From positions 1 through 49,545 of the forward strand of contig CAZCJL010000044.1 in the NCBI GenBank assembly GCA_964498785.1: a DNA stretch of 49,545 nucleotides, given 5' to 3'. The notes below the pieces were generated by a model that was given only the letters and a program-made list of their open reading frames with translations, made no database searches and was not told the origin of the DNA. The position numbers and the translations under genes are program-made. The stretch comes from Mariaggregatimicrobium sp964498785. Its GTDB lineage: Bacteria; Zhuqueibacterota; Zhuqueibacteria; Thermofontimicrobiales; Thiofontviventaceae. Position 1 is the first letter of the stretch. Each line of letters opens with the position of its first letter. Positions 33,738 through 43,496 of the stretch are shown here, in pieces.

Positions 33738-36248
33738 ATGAAAAAATATTCAGGACATCGTCTGTTATATCCTGTGCTTTTTACACTATTTTTAGTCACT
33801 TTTGCCATTCAGGCAGCAGATAATTCTGAAGATACAATAACCCAATGGGCGAAAGAAAGGTTACTCTCTGCAATAGAGCAAACAGGCGCTCGAATTCATC
33901 CGAAAGGAAATATAAAACTCATCATCAACCAAAATCCAACTCATGAAGATTTGCCGGACTGGGTAAGGAAACCAGAGGGATTCCACATTTCAGTCAGGGA
34001 TTCACGAATACAAATTGTTGGTTATGATGCTGCCGGAGTGATATATGGGTGCTTAGACCTTGCCGGTAAAATCGAATCTGAAAAACAAATTCCTGCCCAA
34101 TATGAAATATCTGAGGCTCCGGAAATGAAGTTGAGGGGAGTCTGCATTTTACTGATGAAATTGGGTAGTTATAATTTTCCAATCACTCCCAAAGAATTTC
34201 CTTTTTTCTATGATAAACAGCTTTGGCTAAATTATCTTGATTTTTTAGCAGAACACCGGTTTAATTATATCGCTTTATGGAATGGACATCCGTTTGATTA
34301 TTTTGTTGAGTTAGAAAAATTCCCGGAAGCACAGCATGGTATGCCGGAAGGTCTGTTGAAAAAGAATTATGAGATGTTATTGTGGCTTTGTGAACAGGGG
34401 AAGAAACGTAACATTCGCTTCATGTTCGAGTTTTATAATATCCATACTTCAGTCTATTTTCAAAAGGCACACGGGCTACCAGATGAAATTTCAACACCAA
34501 CAAAGTTTTTGGCTGATTACACAGCTTACTGCATTGAGCAGTTTGTGAATGAGTTCCCGGATGTTGGTTTATACATTACTGCCGGAGAAGCGCTTGATCT
34601 AAAATTTTCTGACGATTGGTTAAACGACGTCATTTTTCCCGCGGTAAAACGAACAGGGAAGACACCGCCGATAATGTTGCGCGCCTGGTTTATCGATTTG
34701 GATCATGCAAAAAAAGTTGTTAATAGTTATCCTGATTTATATATTGAACGCAAATTTAATGTTGAAATGATTGCCGGTACAGAGGTCGATCCGGCAAACG
34801 CTGAATGGGCGGCTTTGACCGGAAATCATGTTGTTAATATTCACTGCAATGCAAATCTGGAACCGTTTCGTTGGAATCCGCCGTTTTATATTATGAAGTG
34901 CATGCAAAGCGCTGTCAATTACGGCGCCAATGGGCTGCACTTATATCCCAGGAAACCATGGCGCTGGCCTTATGGTTGCGAGGTTGGAGCGCCACAGCTT
35001 CAGTGGGAACGCGACGATTTGTGGTTTGCGATGTGGGCACGATATGCCTGGAACAGCGAGCGAAATCCTGTAGCTGAACGGAAATTCTGGATTGCCGAAT
35101 TGACTGATCGGTATAATTCTGAAAAGGCTGCCGAACATTTTCTGAATGCGTTTGAACTTTATGCTGATGTACTACCGGCAATTCAGCGGTTGTTCTGGTT
35201 AGGGCATGACAATCATACTATCGTTGCTGCCGGGGCAAAGCTTTCGCAAATTGAATACGCCAGAGGAATTCCGTTTCTGACAATTGAAACGGCTCGTATT
35301 AATGATTATCTGCAAAGTTTGAAAAACAATCAACCCATCGAGGGCAAGAGTCCGTTTTATTTATTAAATCAAAAAATTCGCGAAGCAGAACACGCGCTGC
35401 AACAGGCCAGGCTTGGAACAGAGGCTGCAACAAGCTCTGTCGCTGAAGCAGAACGTATAGTGAGCGACATCCAGGCAATAAATTATGTTGTTCATTTTTA
35501 TGATCAAAAACTCAAAGCAGCCGTTACCCGACTAAAATGGGGGCAGGAAAAAGATGCTCAGGAATATTTAAATAAATTTATTACTGAATTAGGACAGTCA
35601 GTTGAAATTTTCAGAAAACTGACAACGCTCACTGAAGCCACATATAAAAGCCTGAGCGACGTCCCTGCATCAACACCGGTGCGTCTTAAAGTATGTCCCT
35701 ACCATTGGTCACATATCCTGCCTATTTATGAAAAAGAGTTGGAGATTTATAAAGAGGAAATTCAATTGTCAGCAAATCCTGAATATAATGTCCCGGCATT
35801 GCCAGGACTGGCGGGTATTTTTTATGGCGATCCCGGTCTTATGAATGCGAAAAAAGAATATCCGGTGTCATCATTGGAAATGGACCAGAGCGGAAAGCTC
35901 GATGAAAAAAATTGGTCATTTGAATGGTTCGGATATATTGTTGCACCAATTGATGGAGCAGTATCTTTTCAAGTGGTTTCAGATCGCGGCGCTATTTTAA
36001 AAGTGAATAATGAAATTGTTGTTGAATGGGAAGGAATGAATGCAACAAAGTCAACTCAAGTGGTGATGAAAAAAGGAGAGAAATATCCGTTTGAGGTGAT
36101 TTATGATCATGCCGGCGGAGATGAGGCTCAGTTGATCATTAAATGGAGTTGGGACGGACAGAAGCGAAGTTCGATTCCCGCAAATAAGCTGAGACATTCG
36201 CTGGCACAGAAACGTCGCATGGAACGGGTGCCAATGTTAAATCAATAA
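33738..36248 (+). CDS. Exported glycoside hydrolase-like protein with C-terminal PA14-like domain
   Basis: An 836-residue protein, start at 33738 (an upstream in-frame start would lie inside the previous gene); signal peptide ends near AIQAA. About residues 30-125 form an N-terminal alpha/beta domain like those of GH20, GH67 and GH115 enzymes (ISVRDSRIQIVGYDAAGVIY). A TIM barrel follows (about 130-470) with LRGVCIL, YIALWNGHPFDYF, IRFMFEFYNIH and LYITAGEALD, whose glutamates are candidates for catalysis. A helical region (500-680) precedes a PA14-like domain (about 688-836, GLAGIFYGDPGLM, FQVVSDRGAILKVN, IIKWSWDGQKR) ending LRHSLAQKRRMERV. An alpha-glucuronidase-like activity is possible; the family assignment is tentative. 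Confidence 0.72.
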   Translation: MKKYSGHRLLYPVLFTLFLVTFAIQAADNSEDTITQWAKERLLSAIEQTGARIHPKGNIKLIINQNPTHEDLPDWVRKPEGFHISVRDSRIQIVGYDAAGVIYGCLDLAGKIESEKQIPAQYEISEAPEMKLRGVCILLMKLGSYNFPITPKEFPFFYDKQLWLNYLDFLAEHRFNYIALWNGHPFDYFVELEKFPEAQHGMPEGLLKKNYEMLLWLCEQGKKRNIRFMFEFYNIHTSVYFQKAHGLPDEISTPTKFLADYTAYCIEQFVNEFPDVGLYITAGEALDLKFSDDWLNDVIFPAVKRTGKTPPIMLRAWFIDLDHAKKVVNSYPDLYIERKFNVEMIAGTEVDPANAEWAALTGNHVVNIHCNANLEPFRWNPPFYIMKCMQSAVNYGANGLHLYPRKPWRWPYGCEVGAPQLQWERDDLWFAMWARYAWNSERNPVAERKFWIAELTDRYNSEKAAEHFLNAFELYADVLPAIQRLFWLGHDNHTIVAAGAKLSQIEYARGIPFLTIETARINDYLQSLKNNQPIEGKSPFYLLNQKIREAEHALQQARLGTEAATSSVAEAERIVSDIQAINYVVHFYDQKLKAAVTRLKWGQEKDAQEYLNKFITELGQSVEIFRKLTTLTEATYKSLSDVPASTPVRLKVCPYHWSHILPIYEKELEIYKEEIQLSANPEYNVPALPGLAGIFYGDPGLMNAKKEYPVSSLEMDQSGKLDEKNWSFEWFGYIVAPIDGAVSFQVVSDRGAILKVNNEIVVEWEGMNATKSTQVVMKKGEKYPFEVIYDHAGGDEAQLIIKWSWDGQKRSSIPANKLRHSLAQKRRMERVPMLNQ

Positions 36249-36294
36249 AATTAATTATATTGTAAAAAATAGAGAAGTAAACTACGGAGGAGCA

Positions 36295-38769
36295 GTGAAA
36301 GTAAAAGCAAGGTTTTTGCTAGTATTCATAATTTTATGTGGATTTTACTTTGCGAACAAAACGAGAGCCCAAACAATCGCGCTGTGGCTGTTCGACGAGC
36401 AGACCGGCATTTATCCCAGCAGCACGCTGAATGATAATGGTCCGAATGATTATCCGATGGTTATCGGGCCGGGTGGAATTATTGTCCCCGGAAAATTCGG
36501 AAATGCCATCGAGCCGGTTGTGCGGGATGAGTTCGAGCTTATTGCGAATACGCTGCGGCAAAAAGCCGATCAAATTGAGGGCGGACTACGATTCGGTTTA
36601 AAAGAAATGCCTGTGGTTGAAGGACGAACTATCGAACCCATGACGTGGCTTAATGCCAGGTTTTGCGCTCTGATGACCGGCGGTGAAAATCACTTGCGAA
36701 AGCAGGTCGGTTTTCCGAATGTAACGGCGACTAAACTCAACCTTGGCGACTTTGACTGGACTGTTGAGTTCTGGTTCAGATCGACGAAAGATATGAACAC
36801 GGACGGTGTCGTTTTTGAAATGGGCAGCGGTTACAGGGGGGAGAACGATAAAATGACGCAACTGCTTCTAAATGCAGATAGCCAGGGATTTACTTTCGTC
36901 AACCAGCCTGGCGGAATCAGGTTAAATATTCCATCAAATTCAGGAGCATTAAAATCAATTAAATGGCGTCATTATGTGTTTGTATATGATTCAGAAGGAA
37001 ATCAAATAATACATTATGTCGACGGGAAACAGCAGCAGCCGCTACCGAAACGTTGTAACGTGAAATCTCTGCCGCAAGGCGATGAGGATTATTTTAGCTT
37101 GGGTAGGGATGGATTTTGGGAACGTCCGCTGAGCGGTCAATTGGACGAGCTTCGCTTTTCCGAAGGCATGATCTACCAGGAAAATTTCACGCCGCCGGGA
37201 AGCTTTTCACCGTTATTAAAATCGAATAAAAAGAAACAGCCGTTGAAAGCCGGGCCACCGTTATTGTTCGCAAAAGATAAAAATAGGGACAAAGTGATAA
37301 ATTTGGCAGATCGAAAATATCTGTTCATTGATGATGCGATTGTTGCACAACAGGAAAATGTCACGTTCACTGTGAATCCGCCGCAAGTAATGGAATGCGT
37401 TATTGATAGCATCGAGGGACCGTTCCGCAAGCATCTGAGCGTAGTTGAAGATGAAACCGGATTGCTGCGGCTCTATTACGGCGGCCCCGACGATTACCTT
37501 GAAGTGCAAACCTCCCGTGACGGAATTCACTGGGAGAAACCGGATTTGGGTCACGGTGAATATTTCGGCAGGCGCAATATTGCCATTCCGGAACCAACAG
37601 CGATGGGCAACGTGTTCATCGATCCCAACGCGCCGCCGGAAAAACGCTGGAAATATGTGACCGGGTATCACGATCGCGGGGTGTATGTTTATTCGTCCCC
37701 GGATGGCTGGCTGTTCGGGCGGGAGAGAACCGCAATTCTGCCATTCCGGGCAGGCTCGCAATCCAATGTTTTTTATGATGACCAGCGCCAGTTATACATC
37801 GAATATCATCGTTCGGATTTCGGAAAAACGGTGGCAGGCGATACCCAACGGGAATTTGTGATGGTGGAGGCAAAAGATATCACCGCAGCGCATTCGTTTG
37901 ATCCGGTGTCTGCCCGGGAGTCCATTGAAGCGGCGAAAACACGGAGATTGCGGGAGCCGAATCCGTGGTATCTGGATAATGGCCCCCTCACACCGGGTGG
38001 TTTCGGCATCGAGTTCCCGGCGATTTTTTCGCCAGTCGATTCACTTGATCCGGTGGAGACGGACATTTACGTGCCCAAAGCTGTGAAATATCCCTGGGCG
38101 CCTGATACGTATCTCGCGTTTCCGCTGCTCTACTTTCACTATGAAAATGGTCCGCAAACGCGGCGCACATTAATGAATGAAGAGCGCCGGCTGGGTTCAG
38201 GTCCGATTGAAACACAGTTGTCCGTCAGCAGGGACGGGATTCACTGGACTCGTTTTCCGCGTCCCGCGTATGTCGGTATCGGGAAATTTGGAACACATAA
38301 TATTCGCCAGTCTTACACAGCTCACGGTTTGATCCGCAGGGGTAACGAAATCTGGCAGTATGTTTTTGCCGAAACGCGAGATCATTCCTCATGGCTTAAG
38401 GACGGAGAATTCGTTCGCGCTGTCTACCGGTTTCTTCAACGGCTGGATGGATTTGTTTCTGCAGACACGCCCTATGACCGGGAAGGAACCATCGTGACAA
38501 AGCCGTTGACATTCAAAGGGAATCACTTGATTTTGAATATCGATAGCGATGCCGCAGGTTACGCACAGGTGGGTTTTCTGGATCAGAACGGTACGCCGAT
38601 CAAGGGTTTCACCGTTGACGATTGCGTTTATATCAATGGCGATTTTATTGATGTGCAAGTGGATTGGATCGGTCGCGGAACAGATATTTCTGAACTCGCG
38701 GGAAAGCCGGTGCAATTAGTGTTTCGTATGCGCGGATGTAAATTGTATGCGATGGAGTTTGTGGAATAA
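36295..38769 (+). CDS. Exported LamG plus five-bladed-type propeller protein, paralog 1
   Basis: An 824-residue protein starting at GTG behind GGAGGAG; signal peptide ends TRAQT (residue 26). Residues about 27-300 form a LamG/concanavalin-like domain (TIALWLFDEQTG, FDWTVEFWFRST, QLDELRFSEG). About 335-700 is a propeller of the GH32/GH43 superfamily type (KYLFIDDAIVAQ, RLYYGGPDDYLEVQTSRDG, FYDDQRQLYIEYHRSD, GSGPIETQLSVSRDGIHW). About 725-824 is a C-terminal sandwich (GTIVTKPLTFKGNHLILNID to GCKLYAMEFVE) as in GH32-like proteins. The exact hydrolase family is not recognised. It is followed within 90 bases by a paralog with the same architecture, so a tandem duplication is certain. Confidence 0.78.
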   Translation: MKVKARFLLVFIILCGFYFANKTRAQTIALWLFDEQTGIYPSSTLNDNGPNDYPMVIGPGGIIVPGKFGNAIEPVVRDEFELIANTLRQKADQIEGGLRFGLKEMPVVEGRTIEPMTWLNARFCALMTGGENHLRKQVGFPNVTATKLNLGDFDWTVEFWFRSTKDMNTDGVVFEMGSGYRGENDKMTQLLLNADSQGFTFVNQPGGIRLNIPSNSGALKSIKWRHYVFVYDSEGNQIIHYVDGKQQQPLPKRCNVKSLPQGDEDYFSLGRDGFWERPLSGQLDELRFSEGMIYQENFTPPGSFSPLLKSNKKKQPLKAGPPLLFAKDKNRDKVINLADRKYLFIDDAIVAQQENVTFTVNPPQVMECVIDSIEGPFRKHLSVVEDETGLLRLYYGGPDDYLEVQTSRDGIHWEKPDLGHGEYFGRRNIAIPEPTAMGNVFIDPNAPPEKRWKYVTGYHDRGVYVYSSPDGWLFGRERTAILPFRAGSQSNVFYDDQRQLYIEYHRSDFGKTVAGDTQREFVMVEAKDITAAHSFDPVSARESIEAAKTRRLREPNPWYLDNGPLTPGGFGIEFPAIFSPVDSLDPVETDIYVPKAVKYPWAPDTYLAFPLLYFHYENGPQTRRTLMNEERRLGSGPIETQLSVSRDGIHWTRFPRPAYVGIGKFGTHNIRQSYTAHGLIRRGNEIWQYVFAETRDHSSWLKDGEFVRAVYRFLQRLDGFVSADTPYDREGTIVTKPLTFKGNHLILNIDSDAAGYAQVGFLDQNGTPIKGFTVDDCVYINGDFIDVQVDWIGRGTDISELAGKPVQLVFRMRGCKLYAMEFVE

Positions 38770-38808
38770 TGGTTGTTTCCCGGAGTGAAATCCCTTTATG
38801 GATTTCAC
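38770..38808 (+). repeat. Hairpin and 3'-end repeat-like sequence between the LamG paralogs
   Basis: GTGAAATCC (38785-38793) / GGATTTCAC (38800-38808) is a perfect 9-base stem with a 6-base loop. The preceding GGTTGTTTCCCGGAGTG resembles the repeat at 28255 (GGTTGTTT...GGAGTG). It may attenuate transcription between the two genes. Confidence 0.5.
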
Positions 38809-38859
38809 GTAAGTTCAATATGCGATCGTATAATTAAATCTGACTAAAAAAGAGGACTT

Positions 38860-41379
38860 ATGAAAAACATCATCTTCATTTTAATAATGACTTTACTGAT
38901 TGGGGGATTTATTGCACAAACCAACGCACAAACGATCGCACTCTGGTTGTTTGATGAACAGGTCGGAGTTTATCCGAGTTGTGTGCTGGATGCATCGTCG
39001 GACAATGATTATCCGATGGTCATCGGACTGGGTGGACAGATCGTGAACGGGAAATTCGGGAACGCTCTGGAGCCGGTCCGACGACCGGATATTGATATCC
39101 CGGAAGGTCCTGCGTTGTTTGGGCTGACGAAAATTCCGCCAAAGGAGGGACGTACTATTGCACCGCTGAGTTGGTACAATGCGGATTTTTGCGCATTAAT
39201 GACCAGCGGCGAAAATCATCTTCGCAAAGAAGTAGGCTTTGTTCAACCGACAAAAACGAAATTGAATCTTGGTGATTTCGATTTTACAGTTGAGTTCTGG
39301 TTCATGCCCACTCGCGATACCAGGGATAATGGCGTGGTGTTTGATGTCGGTACGGGTCCGCGGGGTGAAAATGAACTGGTCACCCGGCTGCTATTAAATC
39401 AATCGCAGGATAGTTTCACGCTGTTCAATTCCGCAGCGAACGTCAGACTCATCATTCCATCGGACGCCGTAACACTCAAACCAGGTGCGAATAAATGGCA
39501 GCATCTGGCGTTTGTTTATTCGAAATCGGAACGCCAACTTCGACATTATGTAAATGGAAAAATACAATCCCTTCCGGACAAAGCGGATTTACAGCAGCTA
39601 AAAATCGGAGCAGAAGATTACATGAGCGTGGGGCGCGATGGATTGGGAAATCTTCCGCTACAGGGGCGGATCGATGAGCTGCATTTTGCCGAAGGGCAAT
39701 TGTATACAAAGAATTTTAATCCGCCGATAAGTTACTCGGCGCATTTTTCTCAAAAAGATAAAAAGCTTCATTTGAAAAAAGGTCCGCCACTGCTTTTTGG
39801 GCCATTGGCAGATCGCCACCAACCGGTTCAGTTGGGTAGTCGCAAACATCTGTTTATTGATGACGCATTGATCGCAAGCAGCCGCGATATCGAATTTGTG
39901 GTTAATCCGCCGCGATTAGAGGAGCGGGTGATTGATAACATCATGGGTCCGTATCGCAAGCATTTGACTGTTGTGGAAGATGAGCAGGGGATCATTCGCA
40001 TTTATAATTCGGTGCAGGACGACTACATGCAGGTGATGACCTCGGAAGATGGCGTGCATTTTAAATATCCATATCTGAGCAAGGAATACCGTGGTCATCA
40101 GAACATCGTCATCCCGGAACCGGTGGGCGGACTGGGAAATCCATTCATCGATCCCAATGGTTTGGGAGCTGAAAAGTGGAAGCTCATCACCGGCTTTCAC
40201 AATCGCGGGATTTATTTGTACACATCGCCGGATGGCTACAATTGGACGCGTCGGAAAACAGCCGTGCTACCGCTGCGTTCCGGCACACAGTCATGTACGT
40301 TTTATGATGATCAACGTCAGCTTTATGTAGGCTATCATCGCACCGGATTTTTCCACACACCGGCTGGCGCGACGCAGCGGGGTTCCAGTTTTACTGAGGC
40401 GCGCAACATTTCACAACCCTGGCCATTCACTCCGGTTTCCCAGAAAGAAACCTGGGCCGCAGCCGATACGCTGCCATTGCGTCAACCACAACCGTGGTGC
40501 CTGGATAACGGTCCGCTAACTCCAGGCGGATTTGGTTTGGAACATCCGTTCAAATTCCTCCCTATCGATACGCTCGATCCGGTAGGCACAGACATTTATA
40601 TCACAAAGGCGGAAAAATACCAGTGGGCGCCGGATGCGTACTTTGCCTTTCCGATTGTTTATTTTCATTATGAAAGCGATGGACCGGTCACCCGCCAGAT
40701 TCTGATACACCCGGATTTTAATTTGGGCTCTGGTCCGGTGGAAACGCAAATCGCTGTGAGCCGAGACGGCGTGCACTGGAAACGATATGCGCGTCCCGCG
40801 TATGTGGGCATTGGCACATTTCGTGGTTGGAATATTCATTCCTCGTATTTGGGACATGGAATGGTGACACGTAATCATGAAATTTGGCAATACGTGTACG
40901 GTTTGCAGGAGTATCACTCCGCGTATGAAAAGGATGATGAACACCGGGGTGTCTTTCGATTGAGTCAGCGAATGGATGGATTTATTTCAATCGATGCGCC
41001 GTATCACAAAGAAGGATTAGTGGTGACAAAGCCATTAATATTTAAGGGTAATCGCCTCATTTTAAATATTGATACAGATGCTGCTGGTTATGCACAGGTC
41101 GGTTTTCTGGATAAAAATGGAAAGCCTTTCCCGGGCTTTTCTGTGGATAATTGCATTTATATTAATGGCGATTTTATAAACAAGGAAGTACAATGGATTA
41201 AAAATCCGGACGCTCTCAAGATTCCCTACGGTTCATCTGTGGAAGAATTGGCAGAACTGGCGTCTGAACAATTGGAAATCGCTGCGGATTTGTCAGAATT
41301 GGAGGGCAAAAAGGTACAGCTCGTCTTTCGAATGCGTGGGGCGAAATTATTTTCGATGCAATTTGTGGAGAAAAATTAA
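38860..41379 (+). CDS. Exported LamG plus propeller protein, paralog 2
   Basis: An 839-residue paralog of the preceding protein with the same domain order: signal peptide ending TNAQT, LamG-like domain (about 27-300, TIALWLFDEQVGVYPS), propeller (about 335-700, HLFIDDALIASS, FYDDQRQLYVGYHRTGF, GSGPVETQIAVSRDGVHW) and C-terminal sandwich. The WCLDNGPLTPGGFGLE segment is shared with WYLDNGPLTPGGFGIE of paralog 1. An extra stretch of about 20 residues (IPYGSSVEELAELASEQLE) is inserted in the C-terminal sandwich. Conservation is highest in the propeller, so both copies are probably active on related but not identical glycan units. The SD AGAGGA lies before the ATG. Confidence 0.78.
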   Translation: MKNIIFILIMTLLIGGFIAQTNAQTIALWLFDEQVGVYPSCVLDASSDNDYPMVIGLGGQIVNGKFGNALEPVRRPDIDIPEGPALFGLTKIPPKEGRTIAPLSWYNADFCALMTSGENHLRKEVGFVQPTKTKLNLGDFDFTVEFWFMPTRDTRDNGVVFDVGTGPRGENELVTRLLLNQSQDSFTLFNSAANVRLIIPSDAVTLKPGANKWQHLAFVYSKSERQLRHYVNGKIQSLPDKADLQQLKIGAEDYMSVGRDGLGNLPLQGRIDELHFAEGQLYTKNFNPPISYSAHFSQKDKKLHLKKGPPLLFGPLADRHQPVQLGSRKHLFIDDALIASSRDIEFVVNPPRLEERVIDNIMGPYRKHLTVVEDEQGIIRIYNSVQDDYMQVMTSEDGVHFKYPYLSKEYRGHQNIVIPEPVGGLGNPFIDPNGLGAEKWKLITGFHNRGIYLYTSPDGYNWTRRKTAVLPLRSGTQSCTFYDDQRQLYVGYHRTGFFHTPAGATQRGSSFTEARNISQPWPFTPVSQKETWAAADTLPLRQPQPWCLDNGPLTPGGFGLEHPFKFLPIDTLDPVGTDIYITKAEKYQWAPDAYFAFPIVYFHYESDGPVTRQILIHPDFNLGSGPVETQIAVSRDGVHWKRYARPAYVGIGTFRGWNIHSSYLGHGMVTRNHEIWQYVYGLQEYHSAYEKDDEHRGVFRLSQRMDGFISIDAPYHKEGLVVTKPLIFKGNRLILNIDTDAAGYAQVGFLDKNGKPFPGFSVDNCIYINGDFINKEVQWIKNPDALKIPYGSSVEELAELASEQLEIAADLSELEGKKVQLVFRMRGAKLFSMQFVEKN

Positions 41380-41475
41380 TATGACTGGTAATCGGCACCA
41401 ATAATATGAACCACGAAGGGCACGAAGTACACAAAGAAAAGATATCGAAAAATATTAATCCGAGGGAATTTAATT

Positions 41476-43212
41476 ATGAGCAATAAAATAGCATGTACTT
41501 TTTTGTTTATTGCAGCAATGTTCGTCTCTTTTAGTTGTTCAAATAAAAAAAACAATATATTTCAGTCATCGATAAAAAGTATCGCCGGTCCGAAAACCGA
41601 GATGATTGATAACGCAGAATATCAAAATATCATTTATGTCTCCCGGACTACCGGAAATGACGCTGACGATACCGGCACCGCAGAGAACCCATATCAATCC
41701 ATCAATTATGCGCTTTCGAAAATTACGGATGCTGATGCTGATTCCCGCATAGCGTTGTTCGTTGCCAGCGGTGATTACAGCGAGCCGACCATTCGCATGA
41801 AAGAACATGTGGATCTGTTCGGCGGATTTGGCGATAAAACCTGGCAGCGTGATATATTCAAATATCGCACGCTTTTAAGTGGCGGTAAAGAACGGCGGGT
41901 TATCATCGCTGCCGACAACTCGTGGCTGGATGGCTTCTTCATTTCCGATGGTGTGATCCGCGGCAAGGGCGCCGGGATTTATTGTGATCAGGCGTCCCCC
42001 AAAATCACGAACAATATTTTCACGAATAATAAAACACTGCGCCCCGTTCCCTGGCAGCCAAAATATTGGCATGAATTAACAAATGACGGTGGTGCGGTCC
42101 ATTGCGAAAATGGCGCAGCGCCGATTATCGAGCACAACCTGTTTTTCAAAAATTATACGGAAAACGGTCGCGGCGCGGCGATTTCGTTTTATAAAAAATG
42201 CACCGGCAGAATCGCGCATAATGTGTTTCTGCAAAATACAAGCGGATTGGATGACCCCGCGCGCAGCAGCGATGGGGGAGCAGTGTCCATTTTTGACTGG
42301 TGCAATACAGAAGTGGCGGGCAACCTTTTTATTCAGAATAAAGCTCTCAATAAAAATGACGCTGGTTCGATGTTCGTCGCACTGTGGTCATCGGCGAAAA
42401 TCAGCGGCAATTTATTTGTGGATAGCGAATGCGGCGATGATGCCGGCGCACTGTTCGTTGGTGGACAGGAGCACCGTTACGATGCGCCGCTGGATCCGTT
42501 ACCGCCGGAGCAGGATTTTTATGTGAGCATTTCAGGGAATACTTTCATCGGCAATAACAATCCCTCAAAAAATTCCGGCGCAATGCGATTCACCATGGAA
42601 AGCCGTGGCGAGTTTGTGAATAACGTGGTCGCGCATAATTCAGGAATTTATTTCCAACGCAGCGATGTTCGGGTGATCAACAACACCATTCTGGATAATT
42701 TTTTGTTCATAGAAACAAAAGAAGGATTGAAACGCAGTGTGATCCAAAATAATCTTTTGTGGGCCGATGTGGATATCCAAACGCCGGTTACGCTTCGTTA
42801 TTGCAATTCAAGATCGAACCTCGATGGTGAGGGAAATTTTTCTGCAGAACCGGGTTTTAGGAACGACTGGATCGGGCTGACTGCCGCTGCGTCAAATTAC
42901 TCACGGAATTATCATCTGACGGAGATTTATATTCCGGATGCTAAATTTAGTGCGAACGCCCTCGCAAACCGTGTCCTCAAATCCGGCGACCATTGGGGCG
43001 TGATTCATGCGAATGATGAAAATTACATTCGTGTTTGGGGAGATTTTTCCGGTGCAATTTCATACATACTATTGCCGACCTATCATTTGAGTGAAAAATC
43101 CCCGTGTATTGATCAGGGATTTGCTGAATATTCTCCGGAAGTAGATTTTGAAGGTGATCAGCGACCGGCTGGCGCCGGGATCGACGTCGGAGCGGATGAG
43201 TATGTGCGATGA
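41476..43212 (+). CDS. Right-handed beta-helix lipoprotein (pectate-lyase-like fold)
   Basis: A 578-residue lipoprotein with lipobox VSFSC at residue 21. After a short linker, IIYVSRTTGNDADDTGTAEN and PYQSINYALSKI mark the beginning of a DUF1565-type parallel beta-helix. Coils repeat as ITNNIF, IEHNLFFKN, IAHNVFLQN, VAGNLFIQN, ISGNLFVDS, ISGNTFIGN and INNTILDN. The end (SPCIDQGFAEYSPEVDFEGDQRP, GIDVGADEY) is a choice-of-anchor tail common in FCB and planctomycete surface proteins. Such proteins are polysaccharide lyases, epimerases or binders; no calcium or catalytic site can be assigned with confidence. The gene precedes a 284-base repeat-rich gap. Confidence 0.78.
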   Translation: MSNKIACTFLFIAAMFVSFSCSNKKNNIFQSSIKSIAGPKTEMIDNAEYQNIIYVSRTTGNDADDTGTAENPYQSINYALSKITDADADSRIALFVASGDYSEPTIRMKEHVDLFGGFGDKTWQRDIFKYRTLLSGGKERRVIIAADNSWLDGFFISDGVIRGKGAGIYCDQASPKITNNIFTNNKTLRPVPWQPKYWHELTNDGGAVHCENGAAPIIEHNLFFKNYTENGRGAAISFYKKCTGRIAHNVFLQNTSGLDDPARSSDGGAVSIFDWCNTEVAGNLFIQNKALNKNDAGSMFVALWSSAKISGNLFVDSECGDDAGALFVGGQEHRYDAPLDPLPPEQDFYVSISGNTFIGNNNPSKNSGAMRFTMESRGEFVNNVVAHNSGIYFQRSDVRVINNTILDNFLFIETKEGLKRSVIQNNLLWADVDIQTPVTLRYCNSRSNLDGEGNFSAEPGFRNDWIGLTAAASNYSRNYHLTEIYIPDAKFSANALANRVLKSGDHWGVIHANDENYIRVWGDFSGAISYILLPTYHLSEKSPCIDQGFAEYSPEVDFEGDQRPAGAGIDVGADEYVR

Positions 43213-43240
43213 TTAGGAGTGATCGAAAAATTCCGATTTT

Positions 43241-43363
43241 GTCTTCTTGACGAGTGGAAAAACGAAGAATCTCATACCACGAGACATGGGTCTTTATTCA
43301 GGATCGTGGTATGATCTGCCTTGGCGGATTCATGCGCCAAAAAGACGGATCATTCAGAATAAC
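43241..43363. repeat. Dispersed hairpin-rich intergenic repeat (copy 2)
   Basis: GTCTTCTTGA at 43241 and TTCAGAATAAC at 43353-43363 correspond to the ends of the copy at 14543-14665. Inside are GAAGAATCTCAT, ATACCACGA/TCGTGGTAT (43274-43282, 43304-43312) and TTGGCG/CGCCAA (43321-43326, 43335-43340). The stem sequences differ from copy 1, yet pairing is kept by compensating changes, which argues for selection or a mechanism acting on the hairpin. Confidence 0.7.
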
Positions 43364-43384
43364 ATATAATTATCGCCAGAAATT

Positions 43385-43430
43385 GTCCCGTTAGGGACAT
43401 CTGAAAATAGCCCAGGAATTCATCCTGGCT
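43385..43430. repeat. GTCCC/GGGAC plus CCCAGGAAT repeat (copy 1)
   Basis: GTCCCGTTAGGGAC palindrome at 43385-43398, then TGAAAATAGCCCAGGAATT and CATCCTGG. The same unit is at 44869-44913. These palindromic units occur in many FCB genomes as intergenic repeats. Confidence 0.7.
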
Positions 43431-43496
43431 TTTAGGAGCAAAAAAAGATTCACAGAGTTCTGTTAGGGAAATATCAGAATAATTGGAGTAAATAAA

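Noticed and set aside
37261..37761. Reverse-strand 166-residue open frame
   Set aside because: Antisense to the LamG/propeller gene and without any family signature.
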